Source of the DNA: Phascolomyces articulosus
Taxonomy: Eukaryota > Mucoromycota > Mucoromycetes > Mucorales > Lichtheimiaceae
Assembly: GCA_025677815.1 (NCBI GenBank)
Contig: JAIXMP010000015.1
Location: 186,001 to 250,000, forward strand
Direction: 5' to 3'
Length of the DNA stretch: 64,000 nt
In this document: piece by piece, positions 49,390 through 61,280 of the stretch
How the letters are laid out: every line of letters begins with the position of its first letter
How positions within the stretch are numbered: position 1 is the stretch's first letter
Made by a program: the position numbers and the translations under genes
Notes under the pieces: generated by a model
What the model saw: only the letters and a program-made list of their open reading frames with translations
Database searches by the model: none
Told to the model about the DNA's origin: nothing

Positions 49390-51308
49390 TTAGGAAGTAC
49401 CCTTCACTTTGTTATCCCAGATTCCTTCTCTTGAAACACCTGGACAACCAAGCAATTGAACTACTTTTTTGCTATTCATATTAAATGAATTTTGTAAAAA
49501 GGATTTCACTCCAGTGTCAGTAATATGGTTATTTGTAAACACATTTAACCGTAAGAGACTATCCACCTGCGCCATGCGTTCCATTACGTGATCGTGCATA
49601 TGGGTAAATCCATCAAGCACCAAATACTCAATACTGCTTCTGATTGGTTCTTCTCCTCTCTCCTTGATGATGGAAGTATTGGAGCTGGTGGGATTTATTG
49701 TTATCAAATTGTTTGCAAAGTCTAATAATCCATTATAGCTTGCACATTCTTTATGAAACTGTGCACTCATGTTAAGGGAGCGCAACGACCGTATTTTTGA
49801 TAGATCAAGTAATATTTTATCGTTGATACACATGTTATGTAGGTGGACGGTTTCCAAATGTTGACAATGAGTAGAGAGCAAGTCGAAATTCTCACTTATT
49901 CCAGGTTTGAGAGAACATCCATTTCTGAAATAACTTTGTAATCGAAGGTAGCGAAGCTGCTGTAATGAACTGATTCCATCTTTAATAAGTCGATCGAATG
50001 ATTCAAACTCATAGGTTGGTGCAAATATAATGTCAAGTTGCTCCAAGTTTTCACAGTGTCCGATTATATCGATCCAACCATCATTATAGATTGCTACATC
50101 CCTAAGGATCAGTGATTTAATATTAGGAAATTTGGTGCGAGCGATGCTGTCCCATTGAATAGTGCAGTTGATGTCAATACGTAGTTCTAAATGATTCAAT
50201 GTGCTTCGTGAATTTTTAATCAATCGAAATGCATGATCAAAATCCACCATGTTTTTGCCGAAAAATATAAGCTCATGGATTTTATGAAATGTTGTATCTT
50301 CTTCTTCATTGGTATCACATTTAACTTCATCACCATCCTCGCCAGTATATTCCAAAACCGAAATTTGTTTCCAATGATGCATCCGGCCATAGCGATATAC
50401 AAATGGATTAATTTCATTCCATGATAAGAATTGTATATAAGGGCAGATGTCAAATATGTTCTTAAACTCTGGAAGAGCGGAATTGCTTTTGCAAATCAAG
50501 GATCGTAACTGTGGACAATAATTTAAAATGTACAGTAATTCAGATACAGAGTTGGTAATGTTGCTCAAATATAGGTAGCGAACATTACTTTTGAGTACAA
50601 TGGTTGTATCCATGGGTGGTGGGTCATGAAAATTAGTCTCGTCACTAGTTGCCGAACTGTTTAATACCATGTCGATGTTATTCAGTTGTTGTAATGTAAG
50701 ATAAGTGAGGTGAGGAAAATCACGTAGGAGTTGAAGGACAGATAAATTATATGGATATTTGATAATGGTTAAGTCAATCATTGTGTTGGAAAATTGATTG
50801 ATGATGGATGTTAATTTATTGACATTGGGAATTATATGTCGTAAGTCATTGTCCAATATAAAATACGGATCAAACTTTATCTCTGATTATTATTATGATT
50901 ATGATTTTTTTTTAAAAAAAAAGGTTGATATTGTTAGATCATTAAATATATACAAAGAGTGATTAAAAGAATATTATTGGATTACACAATCCATTGCTCT
51001 TCTTGCTTACCAAGCGAAGTGATGATGCAGCTTTTTTCATAGAGTTTATTTAGAATTGCACAAGTATCATGTTCTAATATGGAAACTGACTTGACATGAG
51101 GTCCAAGGCAAAGTAGCATGCATTCGTTTACTGTGTCCCAGCAAGTAACAGATATTGTCAGTTCTTTCCATACACTATTTGAAAGGTTTGGAATCTGGTG
51201 ATACCATTGCTGACAAACGCGCATGCACTTGATACATTCCGCTTGACTGAGATGATTTAAAATCTCTGTTGCAATCTCATTGGGTAATTCTGTTATAAAA
51301 TCAGGCAT
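49390..51308 (-). CDS. F-box/LRR protein
   Basis: Two minus-strand exons (51308-51011, 50882-49390) joined at a GTAAGC donor give 596 residues. The F-box is at the very N-terminus (residues ~4-50: ITELPNEIATEILNHLSQAE, MRVCQQWYHQIPNLSNSVW). The rest is a long leucine-rich repeat solenoid, with units such as LTYLTLQQLNNID, LNHLELRIDINCT, IKSLILRDVAIYN, LEQLDIIFAPTYE, LETVHLHNMCIND and LRSLNMSAQFHKE, ending near LLGCPGVSREGIWDNKVKG. F-box/LRR proteins bring substrates to the SCF ubiquitin ligase through Skp1; the LRR side selects the target. No TPR part, unlike its neighbour at 45-47 kb. Such genes are often expanded in these fungi, and orthology is hard to fix. Confidence 0.85.
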
Positions 51309-52440
51309 GGCCGTTTTGCGTTCGCGTTCCGCGAAATGTTATATTTATTGGTTAAAGAGGAAGTAAATATTTGGTACAGAGTAACCAAGGTTTAAAATAA
51401 ATGATTTGACCCAATAATAAAATTGCACCTTTATTTGGTTTACAGCTTTGGAATTTTATTTTGGCTACGCATAATAAAAACGATTCGTGGAAGTGAGCCA
51501 TCATGATATGCCATGGCTACGAAATTGAATTAGAGAACTTCAAACATACAGATACATATATACTTTTAGTATAAAATCTACTATTCAGATGAGGCTAGCC
51601 AAATTACGGTCCTACGTTCATTATTGGACTTGATCGACTCATAGGATGATGGCCAAAAGACTATGTTTGGTGCCAGAGGCAGGGTAAAACACAAAAACAT
51701 TTTTGTAGTAAAAAACATAATCAGAAATTGCAGCAATAATCATATATCAGTAACTACACAGGAGTGGTCTGGGACTTAGTTGTAAAGCTTGGTAGTTTTA
51801 TCTAAATTATTGCTTTGGTATAAAGGTATTTACATACGCACACACAGTCTCATATTTATCTTAATACATCTATTATATCTTTGTGGGCAGGTTAATGTCT
51901 TTATCAAAGCAAGATTTCCAGCAAAAATGAGATTAATAGCAATACCATCTTTTAAATTCGGTTTCCAGAGTTTTTTTTTTAAAAAAAAAATAGGATAAAA
52001 GGCAAAGAAGACCAGGGAATATCAGAACATCATTGCGATTCCTTTCTCGTGTACAAGAAGACACCATCAGGAAAAGTTTTTTTTTACCGTGCTTTTTAAA
52101 TATATCTTACAACAGTATAAATCGCCATTATTGTAAAAATAGTCAAAAGTCTTCATTAAATTCCTTTATTTAATAAATTCCCCAAGCCAAGGTGGTATCT
52201 TTCACTCTTCTCGCAACTTTACTATTACATAATGTAGGATATATTATCCTGTTTATCGATTGTTTATTTCTTTTATCGTGTTCATTCTTTTGCGCTCTAT
52301 ATTATTGTTATTAATAGAGTGAATCAAGTGTGATATAGTGGTGTGTAATAACTTATTACCATGTAATACTTTCGAATGATGTTTAAATGACTGCTTGTGA
52401 AATGGATGAAGTTATCAGCGTATTAGTGTGGTCACCACAA
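51309..52440. other. Intergenic
   Basis: Promoter of the F-box/LRR gene on the left, then AT-rich DNA with homopolymers (51970-51990). No gene seen. Confidence 0.4.
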
Positions 52441-52529
52441 TCTGTAAATAATAATCGCAACGTGTAAAGTAATATTTTTTGTGTTTCCTTCTTTTTCCCT
52501 TCTTTTCGCCTGTATATATATATATATAT

Positions 52530-53040
52530 ATATTGCAAAGATATTTCTTCCCATCAATCGTGAGCATCAGTACAGATAGTGTCTTTTGTTGTTGCAGCTC
52601 ATTTGGTAACAATAGTGAACCGGGTTCTTGTTGGATTTGCAAACGAAAAGCGTGCACCGTTAGCAACCAGTACAGCAACTTTACCATCTTGTGGAATCAA
52701 GCACTTGTGTGGATCCACAGTGTACTCAATCACTGGGGAAAATGCAGCTGCTGTGTTTTTTCTTCATTTTATGCGATTGACCGTCTGAAAAGCTGAAAGC
52801 GACAAATCGAAATTTGCCAATTGACTTTATCCTAGTTCTTTACCACACAATTACAAGCTAGTTTTATCGAATTGTTGAATAAAACGTTGTGCATGAAGTA
52901 GTTGAGTTAGACCCCAAAACAATAAAAAGAAGCAAGGAAAAAGAGGGGCACCTCATCCCCACCCAAGTGAATATTATGGCTGGGCAACAATGGTTAGGGT
53001 TTTCTCGTCCAATGTTAATTTGCATAATATAGTGGTGGCA
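52530..53040 (-). pseudogene. Possible glycoside hydrolase (GH20-like) relic
   Basis: On the minus strand near 52975-52930 a frame reads SHNIHLGGDEVPLFFLASF. HxGGDE is the catalytic signature of family GH20 beta-N-acetylhexosaminidases. The frame soon hits stops. Further on (about 52750-52610) another frame reads AAAFSPVIEYTVDPHKCLI, PQDGKVAVLVANGARFSF, ANPTRTRFTIVTK and a TGA. This is also protein-like but unidentified. No start, no intact exon set and several stops. The call rests on one seven-residue motif, so it is weak. Confidence 0.25.
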
Positions 53041-54135
53041 GATTTCTACAAACCGTGTTTCTTGGTCTTTTTTCCTATCTGCATTTAATAATAGTAAACA
53101 AGTATGGTGAATAATGAAAAGTTAATAAGAAGCATGGTAGAATATGCCGCATTCTAAACATAGGTAGGTTGTACTCTGTTTAAAAAGTGGTTGTAAACCT
53201 ACTATTATATATTTCCTGGAGTTATTCTTACATGTTATAAATAATCTAGTTTAAGATAGTGATAATCCATGCTAACGGACATGTTAACCTTGTACACACA
53301 AAATTTAATCCATAGGTCCAAAGTACCATATTAAAAGAGCCCAAGTACAAGTGATCTCAATGCAGTTTTTCGCCACTGTCAAATAATATTCAGCTCGTGG
53401 TAATAACGGTATATTTTCCCCCATAATAATAATAGCTTCCTTTTAGATAAATATATATAGAACCCTCCATTATCCTTCATCATTTTCACCTCCAACATGC
53501 TAATGGCTTGTATACGTGGTGAACAGTATTTGTAATATATACATTAAAAAATTGCTACTAAAAACTATCATCTGTTAACTCTACATATATCATAAACAAT
53601 AATAAAGATCATTGAATTCATTATTTGCGAATAATATTATTATAAACCTTCTATTATTATTACATATAGTATATATTACTGATTTTAAATTATGAATAAG
53701 AATAATATTATACCCCTTCGTTGTATGATTTACGTAAGGGTCTTATCATCATTAATAACGAGACAAGTCACTTAAATAACCCTAATCCACTTTGATTTGA
53801 GATATACGTACCAAAGAAATGTTCCGGCGCCGTTCAACAAAATAGAAAGACAAAGTAAGGGAACACAGATCCAAAGCTTCCTATTAAGGATTAGTATCCT
53901 TTTATTAACAGAATCTAAAATCTTAGTGAACGTATTTCGGCATATGGATCCAATCGCCGAATTCGGTGTGTTTAGGACTATTTTTACGGACCTTTTTCTT
54001 TAAAAAAAACTCCCGCGTGAACAAGACCTTTTCCCCTTTTTTTTCTCTATATAAAGCATTAAAATCCACTATGGCGACACGACTTTTCTATTTTTCACAC
54101 ATCTTCTTTTTTCTTCCTTTACTTTATTTTTTATC
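53041..54135. other. Intergenic, upstream of the aldo-keto reductase gene
   Basis: AT-rich, no gene recognised. T/C-rich stretches at 54028-54135 are the likely leader of the next gene. Confidence 0.4.
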
Positions 54136-55746
54136 ATGTCTCTCGGTCGTACTTATAGTATGTTGTTTTTTCTTCTTCCTTCATAAGACGCGTAAAGTAG
54201 TAGTATCATTTGATAAATACGAGTTTACTTATATTACACTATTGTATGATGAACCAATTCTGTAGCTTTGAATACTGGCGCAAAGATCCCAACTGTTGGT
54301 ATGTATAATAATGGATCTGACTAAAAAAATTGGATATAGTTTTAACAATCATGTTTTGTAATTAATATACGCGTTATGTTTAATGATGATTAGGTTTGGG
54401 TACCTGGCTCTCAAAGCCTGATGAAGTCCGTAAGGCTGTTTTATGTGCTTTGCAAACAGGTATACTATAAGATTATTTTTGTCGTTGCTATAAATTATAT
54501 ACAATACCTGTTTCACTCAACGAAACTTACGGTATCATGTATTATATTATAGGTTATAAGCATTTGGATTGTGCTTATGTCTACTGCAATGAAGATGAAG
54601 TTGGTCAAGGTATTCGAGAATCTGGTGTTAAGCGTGAGGATATTTTCATCACTTCCAAGGTAAAAAAAAAAGGGTCCTCTATAACCATTACACATGAATT
54701 TACATTATTCACACACTTATGATCTCTTACTCTTTTTTTTTTCAAAACATAGTTATGGAACACTCATCATCGTCCCGATTATGTTAAATCTGCTGTTAAG
54801 GCTTCTTTAGCTGCCCTAGGTGTTGAGTATCTTGATCTTTATTTAATCCATTGGCCCGTGTCTTTCATTGTAAGTTATAATTATGATTTAAAAGTAGTTT
54901 TAAGCTTTTGAATATGCTCTAACTGTATAAATTTATCATTTTTTTTAGCCATCCAAGCCTGCTTCCGAAACTCCAAATGTCCCTGATAAGGAATTCTTGT
55001 TCCCTCAAAAGTATGGTGTGGCTAAAAAGAAAAAGAGTGATGAGAAGGATTTTATAAAGGATAATGGAGAATATGCTTTCTACTATTATTGTATTCTCAT
55101 GGAAGAAATTATATATTAGAGATGGCAAGGTTGCTCTTGAAGAGATTGACTTTTTGGAAACTTGGAAGGCAATGGAAGCTCTTGTTGATGAAGGCCTTGT
55201 CAAGGCTATTGGTGTATCCAACTTTGATGTTGCCAAGATTGAGTATGTTTTGAAGGGATGTCGTATTCGTCCTGCTGCCAACCAAGTCGAACTTCACCCT
55301 GGTTTGCTTCAACCTGAACTTCTTGAGTTTTGTGCCAAGGAAAACATCCATATCACCGCTTATTCTCCATTGGGTAACAATATTTATGGCAAGGAACGCA
55401 TTGTGGATAGCCCTGTCGTAAGTATCTTTAGTATATATTGGAAAAGAAGAGACTTTTAATGGAGTGGGAGGATGAATTTGTATATCTAATAAATGATTCA
55501 TTAATATGATAGATCCAAGAAGTTGCAAAGAAGTTAGGCAAGTCTCCTGCTCAAGTTTGCATTGCTTTTGCTGCCCAGCGTGGTGTTTCTGTTATTCCCA
55601 AGTCGGTGACTCCTTCCCGTATTCAAGATAACTTCCAAGATTTCATCTTGGAAAAGGAAGACTTTGATGCTGTTGCTACTTTAGGTGGACGTAACATTCG
55701 TTACAATGACCCAGGTGTTGAGGAATGGTACTGCAAGATTTTCTAA
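54136..55746 (+). CDS. Aldo-keto reductase
   Basis: Eight exons (54136-54145, 54266-54298, 54394-54459, 54553-54659, 54753-54869, 54949-55010, 55120-55417, 55513-55746) give 308 residues, normal for the AKR superfamily. The enzyme reduces aldehydes or sugars with NADPH in the cytosol. The catalytic tetrad is in place: D42 and Y47 ([11 protein letters not shown]), K72 (ITSK) and H105 (LIHWPVS). The cofactor region has [40 protein letters not shown] and [18 protein letters not shown]. The first exon is only ten bases (MSL plus one base) and uses a weak GTCGTA donor. I chose it because it gives [12 protein letters not shown], the usual AKR start. The exact start is the least certain part. Substrate not deducible. 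Confidence 0.9.
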
Positions 55747-56544
55747 ATTATTATTTTTCACTGTACATTAACACCCATCTACTTTTGTAATATAATAAAA
55801 AAAAAAGATGAATATATTTTCGCAATTTTGTTGAAATATATGTATAAACGGATCCCATTTTATTTTAATTATAATTGTATCTTTGGATACATATGCAGCT
55901 AGAAGTATCATGCTTACGCTACATAGAACATTAGAGATAGACAGAATTTTTTGCTTTGCATAAATATCATACTCTTGGAAACTGTTATATTTGATTAAAA
56001 AAGAGATAAATTAGGATGGGAAGAAAATGTCATTTACCGCCAAAATTGCATCCTTCACTTTTTACAACAAATTCTTGGAACTATCTACTATGAGTACTAC
56101 TATTTATTATCTCAAAACACCACTTTTTGCAACTAAATTTTGGCTATATATTAATTATACTACCATCACTATTATTGTTATTCTATCCTACATTTTAATA
56201 GTGATTATTTTGAACATAAATAGTGGATAGATAGTTAAAGCCAATGGAATTCCTCAATTGGATATTATTTTAGAAAAACAGATTTTTATATCTCCATAAC
56301 GACAAATTCTTCTGTGTGACTAAATAAAAACGATTAAACGCTTCCTAAAAAAAAGATAAATTCTTTTATAAGCTATCAAATAGTAGACTTAATCTATATG
56401 GGCAACTTAGTAAGGAAAGAGGCGCGGAGACGCGCTGTTCAAGTTTTTCAGTCGCGACACAAATTCCATAACGCGCCACCACCTTATGCCGCAGCTCACA
56501 CCTCTTTTTTGTTAGTTATTGTTATCTTCTTCATAATAACCTTA
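55747..56544. other. Intergenic between AKR and MUS81
   Basis: AKR 3' UTR (A-run at 55796-55806), then AT-rich DNA and the MUS81 promoter. A short in-frame upstream ATG at 56398 would add about 49 residues to MUS81 but is judged unlikely. Confidence 0.4.
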
Positions 56545-59500
56545 ATGGTCCGAAGCAATGCACAATGCGGTAACCCATTATGGCGTGATTGGATGAAAGA
56601 ATGGGCAGAAGAAGAGCAAGCAAAACAATCCAAATTACATTATACTTATATGAAAGTAAATAATTCAAAACCTTGATTGTTCAAAAAAAAGGTGTACCTA
56701 GTCAACGCTGGAGTCTCACATACACACTTTTTTTTTCGCAATAAACAATGTTTAGGCATATAATTCACTAAACAAATGTCAACAAGAATTTACCCATCCA
56801 GTAGAAACAAAACAATTACATGGTATTGGTGACACTATTGCCAAACGATTAGAAAAAAAGTTGAAACAATATTGTGACGATAATGGAATTCCCATGCCAC
56901 AAAAACCTACAGGAGGTATTATTCACATTCATTGAATGGTTGACAATGAGGTGTTTAAAAAGAAGAATACAATGAATTCAACTTGAGAGAGTAGGTGACA
57001 TTGAATGATAATAATAATAATAATAATAATAAACTTGATAGGCAAACGGACGGTTTATATGAGCGAGATTACGGACGACATTTCAACACAACGAAAACGA
57101 CCCCGTCCTCGTACGTACGTCCCAAAATATCGCACGGGATCCTATGCTATTTTATTAGCATTATTAGAGCATCGTGAAGTCAATAATCATACCAAAGTAG
57201 CCAAAGACCAAATCATTCGACTCGCAGAACCTCATTGTGATGCTTCTTTTGATAGAGCAGAAGCGACATTCAAAAACTATACAGCATGGTCATCCATCAA
57301 AATGCTTGAAGAAAAAAGTTATGTATATAAACGGGGGAGTCCACCGACCTATACCTTGACAGATACGGGATATGAAATGGCACTACAACTTAAGACGGCA
57401 GCCGCAAATAATGGGGCAGGATCTTCTTCTTCACAAAGACGACAACAAAATCGGCAATACGATGGTGATGATAATAGTGATATGGGAGGAGTAGAAGAAG
57501 AAGTGGATTTAAGTTTATACGTTACCAATCCAGAACAATATCGACGACCCATGGGATTACCCGCTTCCAACAATTCTTCTCAACAAGGACCTTCATCATC
57601 GACTTCACGACAAAATGTTTATGATAACGATAGTGGAGGAGAGGAAGTGGATTTAAGTTTGTATGTCACGAACCCAGAACAATATCGACGATCTATGGGA
57701 TTATCCACTTCCAGCAATTTTTCTTCTCAACAACGGCCATCACCAGCACCATCATCGTCATGGCAAAATACGAATCGACAAAATGTTTATGATAACGATA
57801 GTAGAGGAGAAGAAGTGGATTTGAGTTTATATGTCACGAATCCCGAACTATACCGACGGTCAATAGCCGCAACACCCACCTCCAGTACCACAACCAACAA
57901 CAATAACAGAAATAGTTTTCAACAACAATCATCTCAATCAGACGAAATTCTGGAATATTATAGACGACAAAATGCAATACGTAGAGGAGAAGTTTATGAT
58001 GATAATAGCAACAGAAACGAAGAGGATGTTGATTTAAGCTTATATGTTACAAATCCAGAACAATATCGACTAGCTAATTCATCTCAAAAACGTGCATGTT
58101 CAACGTCGTCATCACAGAAAAATACAAATTCTACCGGACACCAAAACAGTCAAAGCAATCGTAATATGAGTTATAATGATGACGATCCACTCGTAGATTT
58201 GAGTTTGTATGTCACTAATCCAGCTAAATATCGCGCAGAAATGGCAAGCTCTGCACCACTTAATAATAATGCATCATCTACGCAAATTAGTCTAGTGGAT
58301 GACGATATTGATCTTTATAGTCGATCTAGCATAGTAGAGAATGAAGTCTTTACAAGATACCAGTCATCTCCTCCACGTCAAACATTTAATTCTTCGCAAT
58401 CCACCCGCCGACCAATAGACTTTGCTGATCTAGATGATGATGTCATTGCTCTTGATTCGCCAGCAAGTCAAACAGTACCCCCTTCTCCTTTACCAGGATC
58501 ATCGCAACCGTTTCCTTGTTCACTTCCTGATCCTGACGATATATCTTTACCAGAATCTGAGTTCGGTAGTCAAAACGTCTTTCAATACACGTATCTCAAT
58601 ACTTCCAATAAACCAGTACGACATATATCACAAGCATCTGTTGATATCCGAGGTAAGACTTGCTTTTTTTTCAAAAGAAAGAAGTTAAAAATGGTTATTC
58701 TCGAATTGGGGGAAGGAAGAAGGATATTGTTATAGTAACCTGTATTTAATATTTGGAAAACAGATCAACAATTATTTTACAAGATAAGATTTTCATCTGG
58801 ACAATATGCACATCCACGTACTGACAAACTTCGAGATGTGAAACAAGATGTCGACAATACATATATGGGTTATATGGCAGAAAGTGATGCAGCCATTGTA
58901 TGTCCTGGACTACCCGAAACACCACTGATCCCACTGAATCGTGAAGAAGAAGAAGATTTCTGGCCATCCTTAGAGGCACCTGACAATAGCAATCCATCGA
59001 CACCTTTTGATAGTCAGACAGTATCTAATAGTCAGCTGTCCGTGGGTGCAAGTCAAATGGATACCTTTATTGAGTATACCCCAGATAGTTATGAAATTGT
59101 TCTGATATTGGATACACGCGAGATCAAATTAAAAACCAACCGTGATTATTTTTTGGAACAGTTGACAGCCAAAGGAGTTCGTGTTGTGAAACGTGCATTG
59201 GAATTAGGGGATATGATATGGGTAGCCCAAAAGAAAGGCAGCAAAAGTCAACGAGATGAGTTGTTTCTTGACTATATAGTGGAACGGAAACGTATGGATG
59301 ATTTGGCTGCAAGTATCAAGGATGGTCGTTTTGATGAACAAAAGGTAACAAAAAGGGGAGAGAGAGAAAAAAGAGAAAGATAGATAACAATTTTCACACA
59401 CACGTACACACACATGTTTCATCTTCATCTGTGAAATGAATAACCTTTAGATATATATTTTATTAGTATCGATTACGGAACGCGGGTGCTCAAAAGGTGT

Positions 59501-60267
59501 TTTATATTATTGAAGAATATAATAAAGAAGAAGCAATGAACTTTGGAGTCCAAGCCATTCAAACGGCCATGTCTTCTACTCAAACAGTGGATGGATTTTT
59601 CCTTAAACGTACACCTACTATCAGTGATACCATTGATTATCTGGTTACTTTAACCAAATTGATTGAACAAATCTATGATGTAAGTTGTCTGCCCTTCTTT
59701 ATTGCTCAAAAAAGAAATAAGCAACAATATTCTCTTACTTCTTTCCTTCTTAAAACCTTTCCACTCCTGCTTTTTTTTGAGTTCTCCTTTCTGTCTTTTT
59801 CTCCTCTCAATGTACACATGTAAACTAAAAAAAGGGAACAATATATATATAATGTTGTAATGTAATATATATTACATACATATATACAGAATGTTACACT
59901 CTATAGAATTCCTGATCATTTGATCAACCGAAACGACTATGTAGAACAAAAGAAACGATATGGAGACCATCATCTCATCACTTATACAATGTACAGCGGA
60001 CTTAATAGCAAGACCGATACGCTTACACTAAAAGATCTTTATTTACGTATGTTAATGACTATCCGCGGTGTAAGTGCGGAAAAAGCACAATCATTGATAA
60101 AAATATACCCGACGCCTATCCAACTACTCCAAGCCTATGATTTCAAATCGGATCAAGAAGGAAAGGATTTGGCAAAAGAAATGACAAAAAATAGTATTGG
60201 AAATAGACGACGATGGGGAACACAACTTAGTGAAAAGTTATGGGAAATTTGGGGTCAAAGGCAATAA
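56545..60267 (+). CDS. MUS81: Structure-specific endonuclease MUS81 with a repeat-bearing linker
   Basis: Six exons (56545-56655, 56756-56915, 57042-58652, 58764-59344, 59467-59679, 59890-60267) give 1017 residues, far longer than the usual 550-650. MUS81 with its EME1 partner cuts replication-fork and recombination intermediates. The N-terminal helix-hairpin-helix has KQLHGIGDTIAKRLEKKL. A winged helix follows at about residues 118-205 (SYAILLALLEH...MLEEKSYVYKR). The XPF-type nuclease has D744TREIK and the ERK-R-M-DD motif at 801-807. A C-terminal HhH contains IRGVSAEKAQSLIKIYPTP. The extra length is a disordered linker of about 500 residues carrying five copies of VDLSLYVTNPEQYRR at residues ~245, 293, 349, 420 and 475. 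The start at 56545 was preferred to the in-frame ATG at 56398, which would add a hydrophobic leader. Confidence 0.93.
57503..58240 (+). repeat. Five-copy VDLSLYVTNPEQYRR protein repeat in MUS81
   Basis: Copies begin at 57503, 57647, 57815, 58028 and 58193, all in frame, 144-213 bases apart. The core VDLSLYVTNP is identical in all five. The following residues vary (EQYRRPMGL, EQYRRSMGL, ELYRRSIAA, EQYRLANSS, AKYRAEMAS). Spacers are low-complexity Ser/Asn/Gln. The nucleotide sequences of the copies differ at synonymous sites, so the conservation is at the protein level. Confidence 0.9.
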
Positions 60268-60326
60268 AAAAGATGTAATAATAATAATTGTAAAAGATGG
60301 GATTTGTATTATAAGAAAAAAAAAGA

Positions 60327-61280
60327 TCATTTTGACCAAAAGAAAGCAAACATACGATGATGTCTACTACTGTGGGAACGAGGGGGTAAGGCGGGAGCCG
60401 AGGATCTTCTTTGCTCTGATGGTTCAGGGGTGACAGGCTTGAGTGTACATGAACGCCTGGATTTCAACGCGAATTCATGTGCACTATTATTACTATTATT
60501 ATTATCATTGGTAGGACATCCATTATTATCAGCCGGTGGACTAATATCTGTTGAATACTGTAATGGTTTGGGAGGATATTGACAAATGTTTCCAAAAATT
60601 GTACTACTTGGAGAGGATGTTTGAGTCATACTAGTAGGTGTAGCACTCCATGGAGAAATCTTGGGAAGAGCTGGTGATTCTTCTGGTTGTTGTATTTGTA
60701 CTTGTTGGTTTTGTTGCTCTTCTTGTTCTTTGGCCGTTGTGAACAATCGACTTAAACTTTTCATCTTTTTAGGTGATCGAAAGAATCGAGATCGACTAGG
60801 TCGAAGTTCTTGTTGTTTTTCAGGTACAATGACGGTTAATTTAGGTTCTTTGCGTTCTTTCTTTTCTTCCTCCGCTTTTTGTTTCATTGGTTGTTGAATC
60901 GGCTGTTGTTGTTCCTGTTGTACTTGTTCAGGTTCCTGTTCCTGTTCTTCTTGATGTTGTTCTATAAGTTCGACGTGTTGAGTACTCTCCACCTTTTCTT
61001 TTTGTTCTTCTTCATCAAAAGTTGTATTAGGTACATCTTGAGACGATGAAGATGGTAAAGAGGATGATACGTCTATGGTAGGTGACAAAGACGATAGTTG
61101 ATCATGATGATGTTGTTGTTCTTGTTGAGTTTGCGGTAGTGGTGATGTAGAAGGCTCATGTTCATGATTGAGAGCGTTTCGAATTGCTTTAGTTTTATGA
61201 TCGAATTGACGGATTAAATCTTCTGAAAAGGAGTCACTGAACGAAGTATCAAAAGATGATAGATGATCATGTGGACTCAT
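60327..61280 (-). CDS. Uncharacterised Gln/Ser/Pro-rich protein
   Basis: Single minus-strand exon, 317 residues, no intron needed. It begins with an amphipathic stretch, SFSEDLIRQFDHKTKAIRNA, which may be a short conserved helix. An acidic Gln/Glu-rich middle follows (EQHQEEQEQEPEQVQQEQQQ), then a basic patch, RPSRSRFFRSPKKMKSLSRL, and a Ser/Pro-rich C-terminal region with PALPPRS, an SH3-ligand-like motif, ending HHRMFAFFWSK. No catalytic domain. I do not recognise the family. The protein is likely disordered and may be a scaffold or signalling substrate. Its stop lies only 59 bases from the MUS81 stop on the opposite strand, so 3' UTRs probably overlap. Confidence 0.65.
   Translation of the reverse strand: MSPHDHLSSFDTSFSDSFSEDLIRQFDHKTKAIRNALNHEHEPSTSPLPQTQQEQQHHHDQLSSLSPTIDVSSSLPSSSSQDVPNTTFDEEEQKEKVESTQHVELIEQHQEEQEQEPEQVQQEQQQPIQQPMKQKAEEEKKERKEPKLTVIVPEKQQELRPSRSRFFRSPKKMKSLSRLFTTAKEQEEQQNQQVQIQQPEESPALPKISPWSATPTSMTQTSSPSSTIFGNICQYPPKPLQYSTDISPPADNNGCPTNDNNNSNNSAHEFALKSRRSCTLKPVTPEPSEQRRSSAPALPPRSHSSRHHRMFAFFWSK

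Noticed and set aside
52479..52796. Two overlapping plus-strand frames of 105 and 69 codons
   Set aside because: They are the opposite strand of the protein-like minus-strand fragments and contain a (TA)n run.
56398..56544. In-frame upstream ATG extending MUS81 by 49 residues
   Set aside because: It would place a strongly hydrophobic segment before a nuclear enzyme; the ATG at 56545 gives the normal start.
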